This document shows positions 16,732 through 26,494 of a stretch of DNA of 64,000 nt, one piece after another. The stretch's first letter is position 1. Each line of letters starts with the position of its first letter. The stretch covers positions 4,552,501 to 4,616,500 of the forward strand of contig NZ_JAGIOR010000001.1 in assembly GCF_017876795.1 (NCBI RefSeq), written 5' to 3'. The notes under the pieces are model-generated. The model made no database searches, was not told the DNA's origin, and worked only from the letters and a program-made list of their open reading frames with translations. The stretch comes from Rhizobium leguminosarum. GTDB lineage: Bacteria > Pseudomonadota > Alphaproteobacteria > Rhizobiales > Rhizobiaceae. The position numbers and the translations under genes were made by a program.

Positions 16732-18165
16732 ATGAGCCCCAGCATTTCCGCCGAACTTCTCGACCGCTTCGCCGCAATCGTCGGCGACAGATACGCACTT
16801 GCCAGCGAGGTCGATCTGGCGCCGCATCTGATCGAAAACCGCGGGCTCTATCACGGTTCCTCCCCTCTCCTCCTGAAGCCCGGCTCGGTCGAGGAAGTCT
16901 CGGCGATCATGAAACTTGCGACGGAGACCGGGACGGCGATCGTGCCGCAGACCGGCAATACCGGCCTCGTCGGCGGCCAGACGCCGCGTGAGGGCAAGTC
17001 CGATATCATCCTGTCGCTCGAGCGCATGAACCGGATCCGCGATGTCGATCCGGTGGCAAACGTACTGGTGGCCGATGGCGGCGCCATCCTGGCCGAAGTG
17101 CAGAAGGCAGCCGAGGCGCATGGGCGGCTGTTTCCGCTGTCGCTCGGCTCGGAGGGCTCCTGCCGCATCGGCGGCAACCTTTCCACCAACGCCGGCGGCA
17201 CCGCCGTGCTTGCCTACGGCAATATGCGCCAGCTCTGCCTCGGCCTGGAGGTGGTGCTGCCGACCGGCGAGATCTGGGACGGTTTGCGCCGTCTGAAGAA
17301 GGACAATACCGGCTACGACCTGCGCGACCTTTTCATCGGCGCCGAAGGCACGCTCGGCATCATCACCGGCGCGGTGCTGAAGCTGTTTCCCCAGCCGCTC
17401 GGCCATCAGGTGGCATTCGCCGGCCTGAATTCGGTGGAGGATGCGCTTGGTCTGTTCGATCTCGCCTCCAGCCTCTGCGGCGCCTCGCTGACCGGCTTCG
17501 AGCTGATGCCGCGTTTCGGCGTCGAAATCACCACGCGCCACATCGACGGCGTGCGCGACCCGCTCGAAGCGGCCTATCCCTGGTATGTGCTGATCGATAT
17601 TTCCACGTCGGACTCGGCCGAGACGGCGGAGCGGATGATGAACGGCGTGCTGGAACAGGGCTTCGAGGCCGGGCTGGTGCTCGATGCGGCCATCGCTTCA
17701 TCGGTCGCCCAGCAGAAAGCCATCTGGCACATGCGCGAAAGCATGTCGGATGCCCAGAAGCCGGAAGGCGGGTCGATCAAGCACGATGTTTCCGTGCCGG
17801 TGTCGAAGGTTCCGCATTTCATCGCCGAGGCCGAAGAAGCTGTCATGGCGGCAATGCCCGGCGCCCGTATCTGCGCCTTCGGCCATATGGGCGACGGCAA
17901 TATCCATTACAATATTTCCCAGCCGGTCGGCGCCGACAAGGATGCCTTCATCGGCCGCTGGCAGGAAATGAACCACATCGTGCATGGATTGGTGCTGGCG
18001 CATGGCGGCTCGATCTCGGCCGAGCACGGCATCGGCCAGCTGAAGCGCGACGAATTGGCTGCCATCCGGCCGGCGATCGAAATCGAGCTGATGCGCCGCA
18101 TCAAGCGCGCCTTCGACCCCGCCAACATCATGAATCCGGGAAAGGTCGTTAGCGTCGATCCGTAA
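16732..18165 (+). CDS. FAD-linked D-2-hydroxyacid dehydrogenase (GlcD/D2HGDH-like)
   Basis: 477 residues of the vanillyl-alcohol-oxidase flavoprotein family. FAD_binding_4 covers about 40-180 (VPQTGNTGLVGGQTPR, SLGSEGSCRIGGNLSTNAGG, GYDLRDLFIGAEGTLGI); the C-terminal FAD-oxidase domain holds the metal-binding FGHMGDGNIHYN and the closing SAEHGIGQLKR. This pattern is typical of D-2-hydroxyglutarate, D-lactate and related dehydrogenases that pass electrons to ETF or a quinone. GAGGAT precedes the ATG. The exact substrate is not determined by sequence. Likely co-transcribed with the Sua5 gene, although no functional link is evident. Confidence 0.9.
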   Translation: MSPSISAELLDRFAAIVGDRYALASEVDLAPHLIENRGLYHGSSPLLLKPGSVEEVSAIMKLATETGTAIVPQTGNTGLVGGQTPREGKSDIILSLERMNRIRDVDPVANVLVADGGAILAEVQKAAEAHGRLFPLSLGSEGSCRIGGNLSTNAGGTAVLAYGNMRQLCLGLEVVLPTGEIWDGLRRLKKDNTGYDLRDLFIGAEGTLGIITGAVLKLFPQPLGHQVAFAGLNSVEDALGLFDLASSLCGASLTGFELMPRFGVEITTRHIDGVRDPLEAAYPWYVLIDISTSDSAETAERMMNGVLEQGFEAGLVLDAAIASSVAQQKAIWHMRESMSDAQKPEGGSIKHDVSVPVSKVPHFIAEAEEAVMAAMPGARICAFGHMGDGNIHYNISQPVGADKDAFIGRWQEMNHIVHGLVLAHGGSISAEHGIGQLKRDELAAIRPAIEIELMRRIKRAFDPANIMNPGKVVSVDP

Positions 18166-18174
18166 GGGCGACGG

Positions 18175-21100
18175 TCAGGACTGCTGCGTGCCGCCGCCGG
18201 TCAGGATCTGCAGCGCCGGCGACTGCTGCGTGCTGTTCTTGACGTCGTACATGGCGGTGAAGCGCCGCAGCAGCTTGTCGACCTTCTTCGGATCCTGGAG
18301 ATCCTCGAGCTTGACGAAGCGGTTGATCAGGTCAGCCTGCTTGGCAACATCCATGCCCGAGATCTGCGAAGGCAGGCTGTAGGCGGTGGTGATCACCTGA
18401 TAGAGCGCCTTGTCGCCGAGGATCGAATAGATCGAGGTGATGCTCGGGGCCTTGCGGCTGAAATAGAGCGCCAGGCGGACGCCGTCATTGCTTTCGCCCT
18501 GCTGGGCTTCCATCGTCTGCTGGACGAAAAGCTTCTGGGTGTGGTCCTCGGCAGCCTTGTTCTGAATGGTGCCTATCTTGGCGCGGGTCAGATTGCCGTC
18601 CTTGTCGAAGTTGAAGGCGGCGACGATATCCTTGAAGCGCGCATCGGCCTTGGCGTTCAGATAACTCTTCTTGTCGTCGGGATCGGAGGTGAAGATCTTC
18701 TTCAGCGTTGCCTTGTCGTAATCCTTCGGGTCGAGGTTGTTCGCTTTCAGCACCAGATCCGTCAAGCGGCTGTCGTCGAGGAAATCGTCGAGCGACTTCA
18801 CCTTCGCCATGCCCTTGGCGAAATAATCCACCTCGGTCGTCGCGTCCTTCGATGCCTTGTCCTTTACCGGGCCGGCCTTCAGCAGCATGGTGACATGCGC
18901 TTTATAATCGGTAGCGTATTTGGCCAAGGTCGCGTCGGGAAGCGCCTGGAAGGGTGACGCCGCCTTGCCGTCGGGGCCGAAGTTGAAGGCGCGGGCAAGA
19001 TTGGTGATACGTTCGTCCTTCAGCGAGGCGATATAGCCTTTCGGGTCGTATGCATCGCTCGTCAGGATCTTGCGCATCATCGAGCGCGGCACCTCCTGGT
19101 CGGTCAGACCGAAGGCCTGCAGCGCCACATGGTAGGGATCCGGCAGATTGTCGTTGCTCTTCCTGAAATCGGCCGAGGAATTGCTGCGCAGGAAATCGTT
19201 GACGCTCTTGATCTCGGAGAAATCGAGCAGGCTGGTGCTATCGGCCATCATGCTCGTGTAGTTGGAGGTGACTTCGTCGATCGCCTCGTCGCGCTCGTCG
19301 TCATAGCGCGCCATATAATTGTCATTGGTGGTCTGCGCCTGATCGGCCGTCTGGACCGAACTGATGACCGGGAGCGATCCGTCGGCGGCGAAGTTGAAGT
19401 CGGCATTGAGATCGGCGTGGCCGGCTGCGGCCGCCGCCGTCGCATCGGTCAAAATGCTCTTCAGATCGGCGTTCGAGATGTCGGACGGCAGATTGTAGGA
19501 GCTCTTCAGGAAATTGGTGATGGCGTCATCGGCGATGAGATCGTCGACATTACCGATTGTCGCCATCCGGGCGGAATAATCGTCGGTGCGGGCTCCGGCG
19601 GCAATTTTCGTGTTGGTGATCTGTGCCGCCGTCTGCGCCTGCATGCCGTCCTCGAGCGTGCCATCCGCCTTGAAGTTGAAGGCGGCGGCAACGTCGGCAT
19701 AGGTGCCGGTGCCGCTCTGATCGGTCAGGATATTGCGAAGAGCGAGGTCGGTGACGGTGGACGGGATGCCGAAGGCGTTGCGCACGAAATTGTTCAGCTT
19801 CTGATCCGACAGCAACTGATCGACGTTTGAGATGCCGGCGATGGTCGCCTGGTAATAGACGGCCGCATCATTGGCCTTGCTGGCGGTGCTGGCGCTTTGC
19901 GTTGCGCTCTGCGAGGCGTAAAGCGTCGCGACCGAACCGTCGGCCTTGAAATTGAAGAGGTTGTGAACGTCGCTGTAGCCCTGGGCGCTGGCAGCCGCAG
20001 GGTCGACGAGGAACGTCCTCAACGTCGCATCGGAGACGCTGTCGGTGATCTGCATGCTGTTTCTGAGATAGCTGACCGCGACAGCATCGGACATGATGTC
20101 ATCGACATTGGTGACATTGCCGATCATGCTATTGAAATGCGCTGCGTTCGCCGCCGACTTGTCGGTCGTCGATTTCCGTTGCGCCGCGGTCTGGATCACC
20201 GAACCATTGATCGAACCATCCGCCTGGAAATTGAAGTCGGCATTGAGATCGGCATGGCCCTGGGCCGCGGCATAGCCCGAATCCGTCAGGATATTTTTCA
20301 GGTCGGCATTGCTGAAATTCGTGCCGAGCCCATAAGCATCCTTGATGTAACGCGCCAGCACATTGTCGGCGAGCAGGTCGTCGACATTGGTGATGCCGCT
20401 CGACTGCGAGGTCACGGTATAATAATTGCTGGTGCTTGATGCAGCCGACTTCAGATCGTTTGCCTGGTCGAACGTCTGGACGCGCGCCGTGCTCGAGGTC
20501 GACCCGTCCGCCTTGAAGTTGAAAGCGTTGTAGACATTGGCAAAGCCCATCAGCTGGGCATAACCGGGGTCGGTCAGCACCGTGCGCAGCGCTGCCGCGG
20601 TGAAGTCGGCGCCCATGCTGTAGGCCGTCGTGATGTAGGAGGTCAGGCGTTTGTCGGCGACCAGATCGTCGACATTGGTGATCGTGCCGATCTTGGCGGT
20701 ATAATAGGCCTTGTTGTAGTCAGCCGCCGTCTTGCCGACATAGTAGACGTCGGAGCCGACCGAATTGTCGATGATCACCGATTGGGAATTCAGCGTGTAG
20801 GTCTCGACGACCGACGCCTTCTGCGCCGCCGTCTGCGCCGTGCCGGTGACGGTGCCGTCGGCGTTGAAGCTGAACTGGGCGGCAAGCGCCTTGTATTTGT
20901 CGCCACCTTGTGTGTTGACGACGCTCGTGGGGTCGCTGAGATCGCTCGTCAGCACCTGGCGCAGAAAATCCTTCGACGCATAGGTGGGATCGATTTTGAA
21001 AGTCGTCAGCACATAGGTGCGCAGCCGGGTATTGTTGACCAGATCGTCGACGGTCTGCACGCTATCGATATTGTTGCTGTAATAGGTGCTCTCGGTGCTC

Positions 21101-21510
21101 GCCGCCTTGTCGGCATCGATGAAGGATTGCTTGTAGAGGCCGATGAGATCGTCCTCCTGCGCGTCCGTCTGCACGTCCTTGGCAGGCGCATTGAAATTAA
21201 AGGCGGAGGCGAACTCGCGGTAACGCGTATCGGAAAGCTTGTTGGCGTAGCTGTTGGCGTCAGTGAGATCGCTTTCGAGCACCTTCTTCATGAAGGCCTT
21301 GGCGTAGGTCATGTCCTCCAGACCATAGGCCTTCATCGCATAGCTGTAGAGCTTGTAATCGCCGAGAAAGTCGTCGACCGATGTGACCTTGTTGATATGG
21401 TCGGCGTAGTACTGAGCGTCCTTCTTGACCGTTGCCTGCGACGCAACCTTGTTGAGGCTCGACGTCATGTCCTTCGACAGGATCGTATAAGCGAGGGAAG
21501 CCGTGATCAT
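18175..21510 (-). CDS. Large DUF1217 multi-repeat protein
   Basis: 1111 residues made of about ten related units of roughly 85-130 residues. Each unit has a YY- or HF-containing helix, a core motif of the form (I/V)xNVDDLLAD, a partner segment AYGL...LRxILTD and the closing phrase FNFxADG. The core appears as SVDDFLGD, TVDDLVNN, NVDDLVAD, NVDDLLAD, NVDDIMSD, NVDQLLSD, NVDDLIAD, SVNDFLRS, SLDDFLDD and a degenerate last unit. DUF1217 proteins in rhizobia usually occur near flagellar genes, with no known activity; this gene is not in such a cluster. AAGGG eight bases upstream supports the ATG at 21510 (a longer in-frame start at 21573 has none). The N-terminus is weakly hydrophobic but no clear signal peptide is seen. 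Confidence 0.85.
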   Translation of the reverse strand: MITASLAYTILSKDMTSSLNKVASQATVKKDAQYYADHINKVTSVDDFLGDYKLYSYAMKAYGLEDMTYAKAFMKKVLESDLTDANSYANKLSDTRYREFASAFNFNAPAKDVQTDAQEDDLIGLYKQSFIDADKAASTESTYYSNNIDSVQTVDDLVNNTRLRTYVLTTFKIDPTYASKDFLRQVLTSDLSDPTSVVNTQGGDKYKALAAQFSFNADGTVTGTAQTAAQKASVVETYTLNSQSVIIDNSVGSDVYYVGKTAADYNKAYYTAKIGTITNVDDLVADKRLTSYITTAYSMGADFTAAALRTVLTDPGYAQLMGFANVYNAFNFKADGSTSSTARVQTFDQANDLKSAASSTSNYYTVTSQSSGITNVDDLLADNVLARYIKDAYGLGTNFSNADLKNILTDSGYAAAQGHADLNADFNFQADGSINGSVIQTAAQRKSTTDKSAANAAHFNSMIGNVTNVDDIMSDAVAVSYLRNSMQITDSVSDATLRTFLVDPAAASAQGYSDVHNLFNFKADGSVATLYASQSATQSASTASKANDAAVYYQATIAGISNVDQLLSDQKLNNFVRNAFGIPSTVTDLALRNILTDQSGTGTYADVAAAFNFKADGTLEDGMQAQTAAQITNTKIAAGARTDDYSARMATIGNVDDLIADDAITNFLKSSYNLPSDISNADLKSILTDATAAAAAGHADLNADFNFAADGSLPVISSVQTADQAQTTNDNYMARYDDERDEAIDEVTSNYTSMMADSTSLLDFSEIKSVNDFLRSNSSADFRKSNDNLPDPYHVALQAFGLTDQEVPRSMMRKILTSDAYDPKGYIASLKDERITNLARAFNFGPDGKAASPFQALPDATLAKYATDYKAHVTMLLKAGPVKDKASKDATTEVDYFAKGMAKVKSLDDFLDDSRLTDLVLKANNLDPKDYDKATLKKIFTSDPDDKKSYLNAKADARFKDIVAAFNFDKDGNLTRAKIGTIQNKAAEDHTQKLFVQQTMEAQQGESNDGVRLALYFSRKAPSITSIYSILGDKALYQVITTAYSLPSQISGMDVAKQADLINRFVKLEDLQDPKKVDKLLRRFTAMYDVKNSTQQSPALQILTGGGTQQS

Positions 21511-21807
21511 CAAAAGCGCCCTTTTCGGCAAACTCTCTAAAAGAACGAACTGCTGGTAAGCATATTTTGCCACGGAAAGCTTACCTGAGACTTACCTCAG
21601 GATGCATCATTTCAGCACACCACACCGTTCACCTTCCGGAAACCCTGCCGGATTCGGTTTTGATAACCATCAGAGGAGGCAAAGTTTTCTTAACCGCAAT
21701 TTTTAAGCTGTACGGAACGGCGGCCCCCTATTGTCGGCCATAGAGGACGAAAAGTCCCAAGGAGAAGACCGGAAATCGGCTCTCAGGTAAGACAAGGGTA
21801 GAATGAC

Positions 21808-22374
21808 ATGAACAATCCCGCAATGAAGCCCGCCTGGGCTGGCACGACGTTACGCCTCGATCCGGCCCGCTTTCCCCAGCAGGTCAGCTACGCCATCCAT
21901 GATTGTTCGGATGACGTCAACATTACCATAGACGAACGCGGCGCGGTGCTGCGCAAGGTCCTCCCTTCCAGCGGCCTGCCGCTCTCGATTGCCCTGCCGA
22001 AGCGTGTCTTCAAGGGCGTCGCTGCCCGCGCCATCGACCATGGCGACGGCGAAGTCACCGTCACTCTCGAGCTTCACCACGCCGATCCGGAGCTCTGCAT
22101 TCCGCTGCTCGTCGCCCATGACCTCAGCGATATCGCCGCCGACTGGCGCAGTTGGGCGGAAGCCTTCCGCATTCCGATGCTGATGGTCGAGGCCGACGGC
22201 GTCGCCCGTCCGCTCGAAGACCATATTGGTGCCTTGCGCACCAGCGATCTCAAGCCACGCCGCCGTCATTCCTACTTCGCCAACCGGCGCCCGCGCTTCC
22301 TCGTGCGCCGCACCGCCGGCCGGCTGGGCGTCGCCATGAAGATCGAAGGCAAGGAAATCATCGCCCGCAATTGA
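21808..22374 (+). CDS. DUF6101 family protein
   Basis: 188 residues, predicted soluble and rich in beta strands (VNITIDERGAVLRKV, GEVTVTLELHHADPELC), ending in a basic Arg-rich stretch (KPRRRHSYFANRRPRFLVRR). It resembles a Hyphomicrobiales-specific protein that I know as DUF6101 and that commonly neighbours ubiA; the function is unknown. AAGGG lies upstream of the ATG. It converges with ubiA, with a bidirectional terminator between the two. Confidence 0.75.
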   Translation: MNNPAMKPAWAGTTLRLDPARFPQQVSYAIHDCSDDVNITIDERGAVLRKVLPSSGLPLSIALPKRVFKGVAARAIDHGDGEVTVTLELHHADPELCIPLLVAHDLSDIAADWRSWAEAFRIPMLMVEADGVARPLEDHIGALRTSDLKPRRRHSYFANRRPRFLVRRTAGRLGVAMKIEGKEIIARN

Positions 22375-22410
22375 GCGAAATGGCGACACTACGTTTTCGC
22401 AACCATTTTG

Positions 22411-22434
22411 AAACCCGGCGCCCGCGCCGGGTTT
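22411..22434. terminator. Bidirectional terminator between DUF6101 and ubiA
   Basis: aaacccggcgc / gcgccgggttt is a perfect 11-bp stem with a two-base loop. On the plus strand a T-rich tail (ttt gtcgttt) follows, and on the minus strand the stem begins with the same T run, so both converging genes can end here. Confidence 0.8.
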
Positions 22435-22468
22435 GTCGTTTCATCCATCGTTCAGGTCATCGCTCCAT

Positions 22469-23428
22469 TCAGGGAATGGCGAAGAGCAGCGAGATGAACA
22501 GGCCGAAGAAGATGATCAGGCCGACGCGATTGTTCGACTTGAAGAGCGCCAGGCATTGGGCGGCATCATTGATATCGAGCCGGACGATCTGCCAGGCGAA
22601 CATGCCGGCGGCACCGAGCAGCGCCAGGAACGCGATGATATTGGCGCCGGCGAGAACGAAAGCGATAAACATCAGCACCAGCGTCAGTCCATAAAGGCCG
22701 ATCAGCCATGCCCTCGTCCTGTCGCCGAACAACCGCGCGGTGGAGCGGACGCCGATCAACTCGTCGTCCTCCTTGTCCTGATGGGCGTAAATCGTGTCGT
22801 ACCCGATCGTCCAGGCGACGGAGGCGGCGTAGAGCAGGATGGCGGCAAAGGAGAGGCCGCCCAAAATGCCGGCCCAGCCCATCAGCGCGCCCCAGGAGAA
22901 GGCAAGCCCCAGATAGAATTGCGGCCAGTCGGTGAACCGTTTGGCGAAGGGATAAAACGCCACGATCCCGAGCGAAAGCACGCCGAGGAAAACGGTCAGC
23001 CAGTTGAACTGCAAGAGCACAAAGAGGCCGACCAGCGCCTGCAGGCCGATGAAGATCTTCGCCCGGCGGCGCGTAACGCGGCCCGAGGGGAGCGGACGCG
23101 AACGGGTGCGCGCCACTTCCATGTCGATTTCGTGGTCGACGAGATCGTTATAGGTGCAGCCGGCGCCGCGCATGGCGACCGCGCCGATGAAATAGAGCAA
23201 AAGGTGAGACACCAGCAGACTGCCGGAGTAGAGCCCCTCGCCGATCGCCGCATTGGCGGCAAGGGTCGCCGACCAGAAACACGGCCACATCAGCAGCTGC
23301 CAGCCGATCGGGCGATCCCATCGCGCAAGCTGCGCATAAGGCCAGAGCCATGACGGCAGGATCCGGTAGACCCAGTTATCGGAAGGTGCGTCGGAAACGC
23401 GATCGTTGAAGTCGCCGGTATCTTGCAT
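22469..23428 (-). CDS. ubiA: 4-hydroxybenzoate polyprenyltransferase UbiA
   Basis: 319 residues, an integral membrane protein with about eight or nine helices. Both prenyltransferase Asp-rich motifs are present: NDLVDHEID (binding Mg-diphosphate) and YDTIYAHQDKEDD. It attaches the polyprenyl tail to 4-hydroxybenzoate in ubiquinone synthesis; the tail would come from the octaprenyl diphosphate synthase encoded at 44.97 kb. The N-terminus before LPSWLWPYAQLARWDRP is variable, and the ATG at 23428 is favoured over 23479. Confidence 0.95.
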   Translation of the reverse strand: MQDTGDFNDRVSDAPSDNWVYRILPSWLWPYAQLARWDRPIGWQLLMWPCFWSATLAANAAIGEGLYSGSLLVSHLLLYFIGAVAMRGAGCTYNDLVDHEIDMEVARTRSRPLPSGRVTRRRAKIFIGLQALVGLFVLLQFNWLTVFLGVLSLGIVAFYPFAKRFTDWPQFYLGLAFSWGALMGWAGILGGLSFAAILLYAASVAWTIGYDTIYAHQDKEDDELIGVRSTARLFGDRTRAWLIGLYGLTLVLMFIAFVLAGANIIAFLALLGAAGMFAWQIVRLDINDAAQCLALFKSNNRVGLIIFFGLFISLLFAIP

Positions 23429-23504
23429 GCCGCCATCTAGCGACCGGCCGGCGATCCGGTCAAGAAGCGATCGCCGCACGGCGCTTTTGGCTCTTTGTTT
23501 TATT

Positions 23505-23609
23505 CATGTCGTTATCCCGGAACCGCTACGCACTTCCGGGCGACATGCACTGGATGTTTAATGCATGTCGTTAGCCCGGAACCGCTGCACACTTCCGGGC
23601 GACATGCAT
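23505..23609. repeat. Two tandem copies of palindrome M1
   Basis: Copy at 23505-23546: catgtcg...cgacatg around an inner stem cccggaa/ttccggg. Copy at 23561-23609: arms atgcatgtcg and cgacatgcat, inner stem cccggaa/ttccggg and loop ccgctgcacac. The second copy ends five bases before the stop codon of the OmpV/MipA gene. This resembles a REP-like pair downstream of a gene. Related copies are at 13306, 49412 and 53006. Confidence 0.8.
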
Positions 23610-23613
23610 TGGA

Positions 23614-24426
23614 TCACTGCAGGGAGAAATTGAACTTGTAGGTCGCCGAGACGCCGATCAGGACCTGGTTTTTCGAGCCGCGGTCGCGCACCAGGCTGCT
23701 GTCGGCGGCGGGACCGGCCAGTCGCTTATATTCGAGGAAGGAGCTTGCCGAGAGGTTTTCGGTCGCCTTCCATGTCAGGGCGGCGCCCGCGCCATAGGAC
23801 TGGATGCCCGACGATGGCTTGTACGGATCAAGGCCGCTTGCGGCGGCGTGCTTGGCGCTGACGCCGTAATAGGCGTCGTAATAGCCGCTTGTCGCAAATG
23901 TCGCGCGCGGGCCGCCGGACAGCTGCAGGTCGGGCGCGATGTCGGTGAAGGCATCGACGGCGAGATCGGCGACAACGCCGTCATGGGAGCGGATGCCCTG
24001 ACGGACTTCGGCGCGGGCGCGCAGGAAATCGGTCGGGTAGACTTCTAGGAAAGCGCCGGCTTCGGCACCCCACTTGACCTTCCTCAAGCCCTTCAGCTCA
24101 TGGCCGTCGCCGTCATCGCGCGACGGCACGAACTTGCCGACGATGCCGGCGCGGAAGGCGCCCTTGTCGATGAGGGCGAAGGACGGATTGTCGTTGCGCG
24201 AGGAAAACCGCGGGCCGGCGCCTTGGCGACCGCCCGAGATCAGTGGGCTGAACTTGAATTCATTATGCGACGAGCCCTCGAATTTCGGGGCGGAGAAGCC
24301 GGCGACGCCGACGCTCAGATACCAGTCGCCGGACCAGAAGTGCTGGCCGCTTTCTTGCGCCGCCGCCGAACCGAGAGATAAAAGGGCAATAGCCAAAGAG
24401 ATCGATACGACTGATCGATGAGACAC
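23614..24426 (-). CDS. MipA/OmpV family outer-membrane protein
   Basis: 270 residues. A signal peptide (SISLAIALLSLGSAAAQ) is followed by a beta-barrel: alternating aromatic and polar residues, GVAGFSAPKFEGSSHNEFKF near the start and a terminal aromatic strand (VSATYKFNFSLQ) with a C-terminal hydrophobic/aromatic signature. In the MipA/OmpV family one member is a scaffold for murein-synthesising enzymes; the others are porin-like. It is transcribed towards the M1 repeats. Confidence 0.85.
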   Translation of the reverse strand: MSHRSVVSISLAIALLSLGSAAAQESGQHFWSGDWYLSVGVAGFSAPKFEGSSHNEFKFSPLISGGRQGAGPRFSSRNDNPSFALIDKGAFRAGIVGKFVPSRDDGDGHELKGLRKVKWGAEAGAFLEVYPTDFLRARAEVRQGIRSHDGVVADLAVDAFTDIAPDLQLSGGPRATFATSGYYDAYYGVSAKHAAASGLDPYKPSSGIQSYGAGAALTWKATENLSASSFLEYKRLAGPAADSSLVRDRGSKNQVLIGVSATYKFNFSLQ

Positions 24427-24598
24427 GTCCGCACTCCAGAAAACGCAAAAACAAAGCCGCGGAGGGCGGCGCTGGCTACACTTATCCGGATGTCGTTACC
24501 CCAATGTTAACCACGGCGAAACAAAGGGCGCCAATGAAAGTCGTGCCGTGCGGCTGGTGGCATCTGCTATCGAATTCCGCTAACCGCCCCGCAGTTCC

Positions 24599-25180
24599 CT
24601 ATCTCTGGTTCCACCGGCGAATGACCGGCTCCGTCGGATCGTGTTCGTAACCGAGCACGCTGATAGAAGCCGTATCGAGCACGAAATGGGCGCCGCCTTC
24701 CGGTGGCAGACCGAGCCAGCGGGCGGCGAGCACACGTAGGAAATGCGAGCTGGAGAAGATCAGGATGGTGCCGGTCGCTTGGCGAAGCGCGTGGATGACG
24801 GCGTCGGCGCGGGTGCCGACATCGGCGGCGAACTCTCCATTCGGGCAGCCGTCGCGAAAGAGCTGCCAGCCGGGGCGCTCCGTCAGGATCGCCTTGGTGG
24901 TGATGCCTTCATAAGCGCCGTAGTCCCATTCGGCGAGATCGTCGCGGATCACCGCGCCCGATCCGAAACCGGCGAGCGCGCAGGTCTTGCAGGCCCGCGC
25001 GGACGGGCTCGACCAGACGGCGGAGAAGGCGTGGCCGGCGAGCCGGTCGGCAAGCTTGCGGGCGGCTTCCTCACCGTTCGCCGTCAGCGGAATATCGCTG
25101 CGTCCGGTATGGCGCCCGGACAGGCTCCATTCGGTTTCGCCATGGCGGACGAGATAGATTTCGGGAAACGCACTGCTCAT
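24599..25180 (-). CDS. Histidine phosphatase family protein (phosphoglycerate-mutase-like)
   Basis: 193 residues. The catalytic RHGETEW is at residues 12-18 (His13 phospho-acceptor) and a second His lies in SSSHFLR with WSSPSARACKTC and AEWDYGAYEG between them, which is the branch-1 histidine phosphatase pattern. These enzymes remove phosphate from small metabolites or proteins; the substrate is not predictable here. AGGAC precedes the ATG. Followed upstream by cfa on the same strand, 40 bases away. Confidence 0.9.
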   Translation of the reverse strand: MSSAFPEIYLVRHGETEWSLSGRHTGRSDIPLTANGEEAARKLADRLAGHAFSAVWSSPSARACKTCALAGFGSGAVIRDDLAEWDYGAYEGITTKAILTERPGWQLFRDGCPNGEFAADVGTRADAVIHALRQATGTILIFSSSHFLRVLAARWLGLPPEGGAHFVLDTASISVLGYEHDPTEPVIRRWNQR

Positions 25181-25220
25181 CCGCCCGTCCTTTCATTATG
25201 GCCGGCACAAATGCTGCCGC

Positions 25221-26480
25221 TCAGAACGTCACTTTTTCCAGCGGTGCGCGCCTTGCCTCGAATTCCTTCAGCCTAGCCTCGTTCCGCGCGATGTAATTGC
25301 GGTTGTCGGGAACGGCGAACTGGTTCTGGGCGATCTGGATCTGCAGGATGAAGAGTTCGTCCCAGCGGAAACCGATTTCGGACCCGGCCAGATAGAATTC
25401 CCACATGCGGAAGAACTGCTCGTCGTAAAGCGCCACCGCTTCGGCCTTGCGCGCCACGAATCGCTCGCGCCAATGGCGCAGCGTATAGGCATAATGCATC
25501 GGCAGGATTTCGACATCCTTGACCAGCAGCCCGGCCTTTTCGAGCGGCGGCACGACTTCGCCGACGGAAGGGATATAGCCGCCGGGGAAGATGTAGCGCT
25601 CGATGAAGGCATTGGTGCCGAAGCTCGGCTTCGGACGGCCGATCGAATGCAGCACCATGACGCCGTTATCGTCGAGCAGGTCCGATACCTTGCGGAAGAA
25701 ATTGGGGTAATTGCCGATGCCGACATGCTCGAACATACCGACCGAGACGATGCGGTCGAATTTCCTGCCGGTCATGGTGCGGTAGTCCTGCAGCTCGAAA
25801 CGCACACGCTCGGACAGACCGCGCTTTTCCGCCCGGACGCGCGAGACCTTGAGCTGCTCTTCGCTCAGCGTGATGCCGGTGAAATCGGCGCCTTCGGTCG
25901 CCTCCGTCAGGTACATGCCCATGCCGCCCCAGCCGGAGCCGATCTCCAGGATGCGCTGGTTCGGCTCGAGCAGAAGCTTGGCGGCGATGTGGCGTTTCTT
26001 GGCGAGCTGCGCCTCGTCGAGACCGATGCCTGGTGGTTCGAAATAGGCGCAGGAATATTGCCAGTCCTCGTCGAGGAACAGATCGAAGAGTTTGGCCGAC
26101 AGGTCGTAGTGATGGGCGACGTTGTGCTTGTTGCGATTGCCAGGCATGCGGCTCTTCACCTGCTGCCAGGCAATGCGGCCAACGAGCAACATTGCCATCT
26201 TGAAATCGAAGATCTCGTTGGTGGTGTTCTGCTTCACCAGCGACAGGAAATCGTAAATGTCGCCCTGTTCGAGAATGAACCGCCCTTGCATGTACATTTC
26301 GCCGAGCTTCATCGTCGGGTCGCGCCGGATGGCGTCCTCGGCCTCCTGATCGGCAAGGCGGGCGGCGACGGTTTCACCGGTGCCGTCGCCGATCATATGG
26401 GTCTCGCCATTGGCAAGGGTAAGTTTCAACGAACCCTTACGGATGATTTGCTGGACGATCGATAGGAAAGCCGACGCCAT
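25221..26480 (-). CDS. cfa: Cyclopropane-fatty-acyl-phospholipid synthase
   Basis: 419 residues. The SAM-dependent methyltransferase domain contains ILEIGSGWGGMGMYL and a bicarbonate/active-site region with HYDLSAKLFDLFLD and the YSCAYFE segment; the typical ending of the family (a GFRWDELFILQIQ helix) is present. It methylenates unsaturated acyl chains of membrane phospholipids, yielding the cyclopropane (lactobacillic) acids that rhizobia accumulate in stationary phase and under acid stress. GAGGCG lies before the ATG. An 18-bp palindrome sits 15-32 bases upstream. Likely operon with the histidine phosphatase. Confidence 0.93.
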   Translation of the reverse strand: MASAFLSIVQQIIRKGSLKLTLANGETHMIGDGTGETVAARLADQEAEDAIRRDPTMKLGEMYMQGRFILEQGDIYDFLSLVKQNTTNEIFDFKMAMLLVGRIAWQQVKSRMPGNRNKHNVAHHYDLSAKLFDLFLDEDWQYSCAYFEPPGIGLDEAQLAKKRHIAAKLLLEPNQRILEIGSGWGGMGMYLTEATEGADFTGITLSEEQLKVSRVRAEKRGLSERVRFELQDYRTMTGRKFDRIVSVGMFEHVGIGNYPNFFRKVSDLLDDNGVMVLHSIGRPKPSFGTNAFIERYIFPGGYIPSVGEVVPPLEKAGLLVKDVEILPMHYAYTLRHWRERFVARKAEAVALYDEQFFRMWEFYLAGSEIGFRWDELFILQIQIAQNQFAVPDNRNYIARNEARLKEFEARRAPLEKVTF

Positions 26481-26494
26481 GGACGCCTCGCAAA

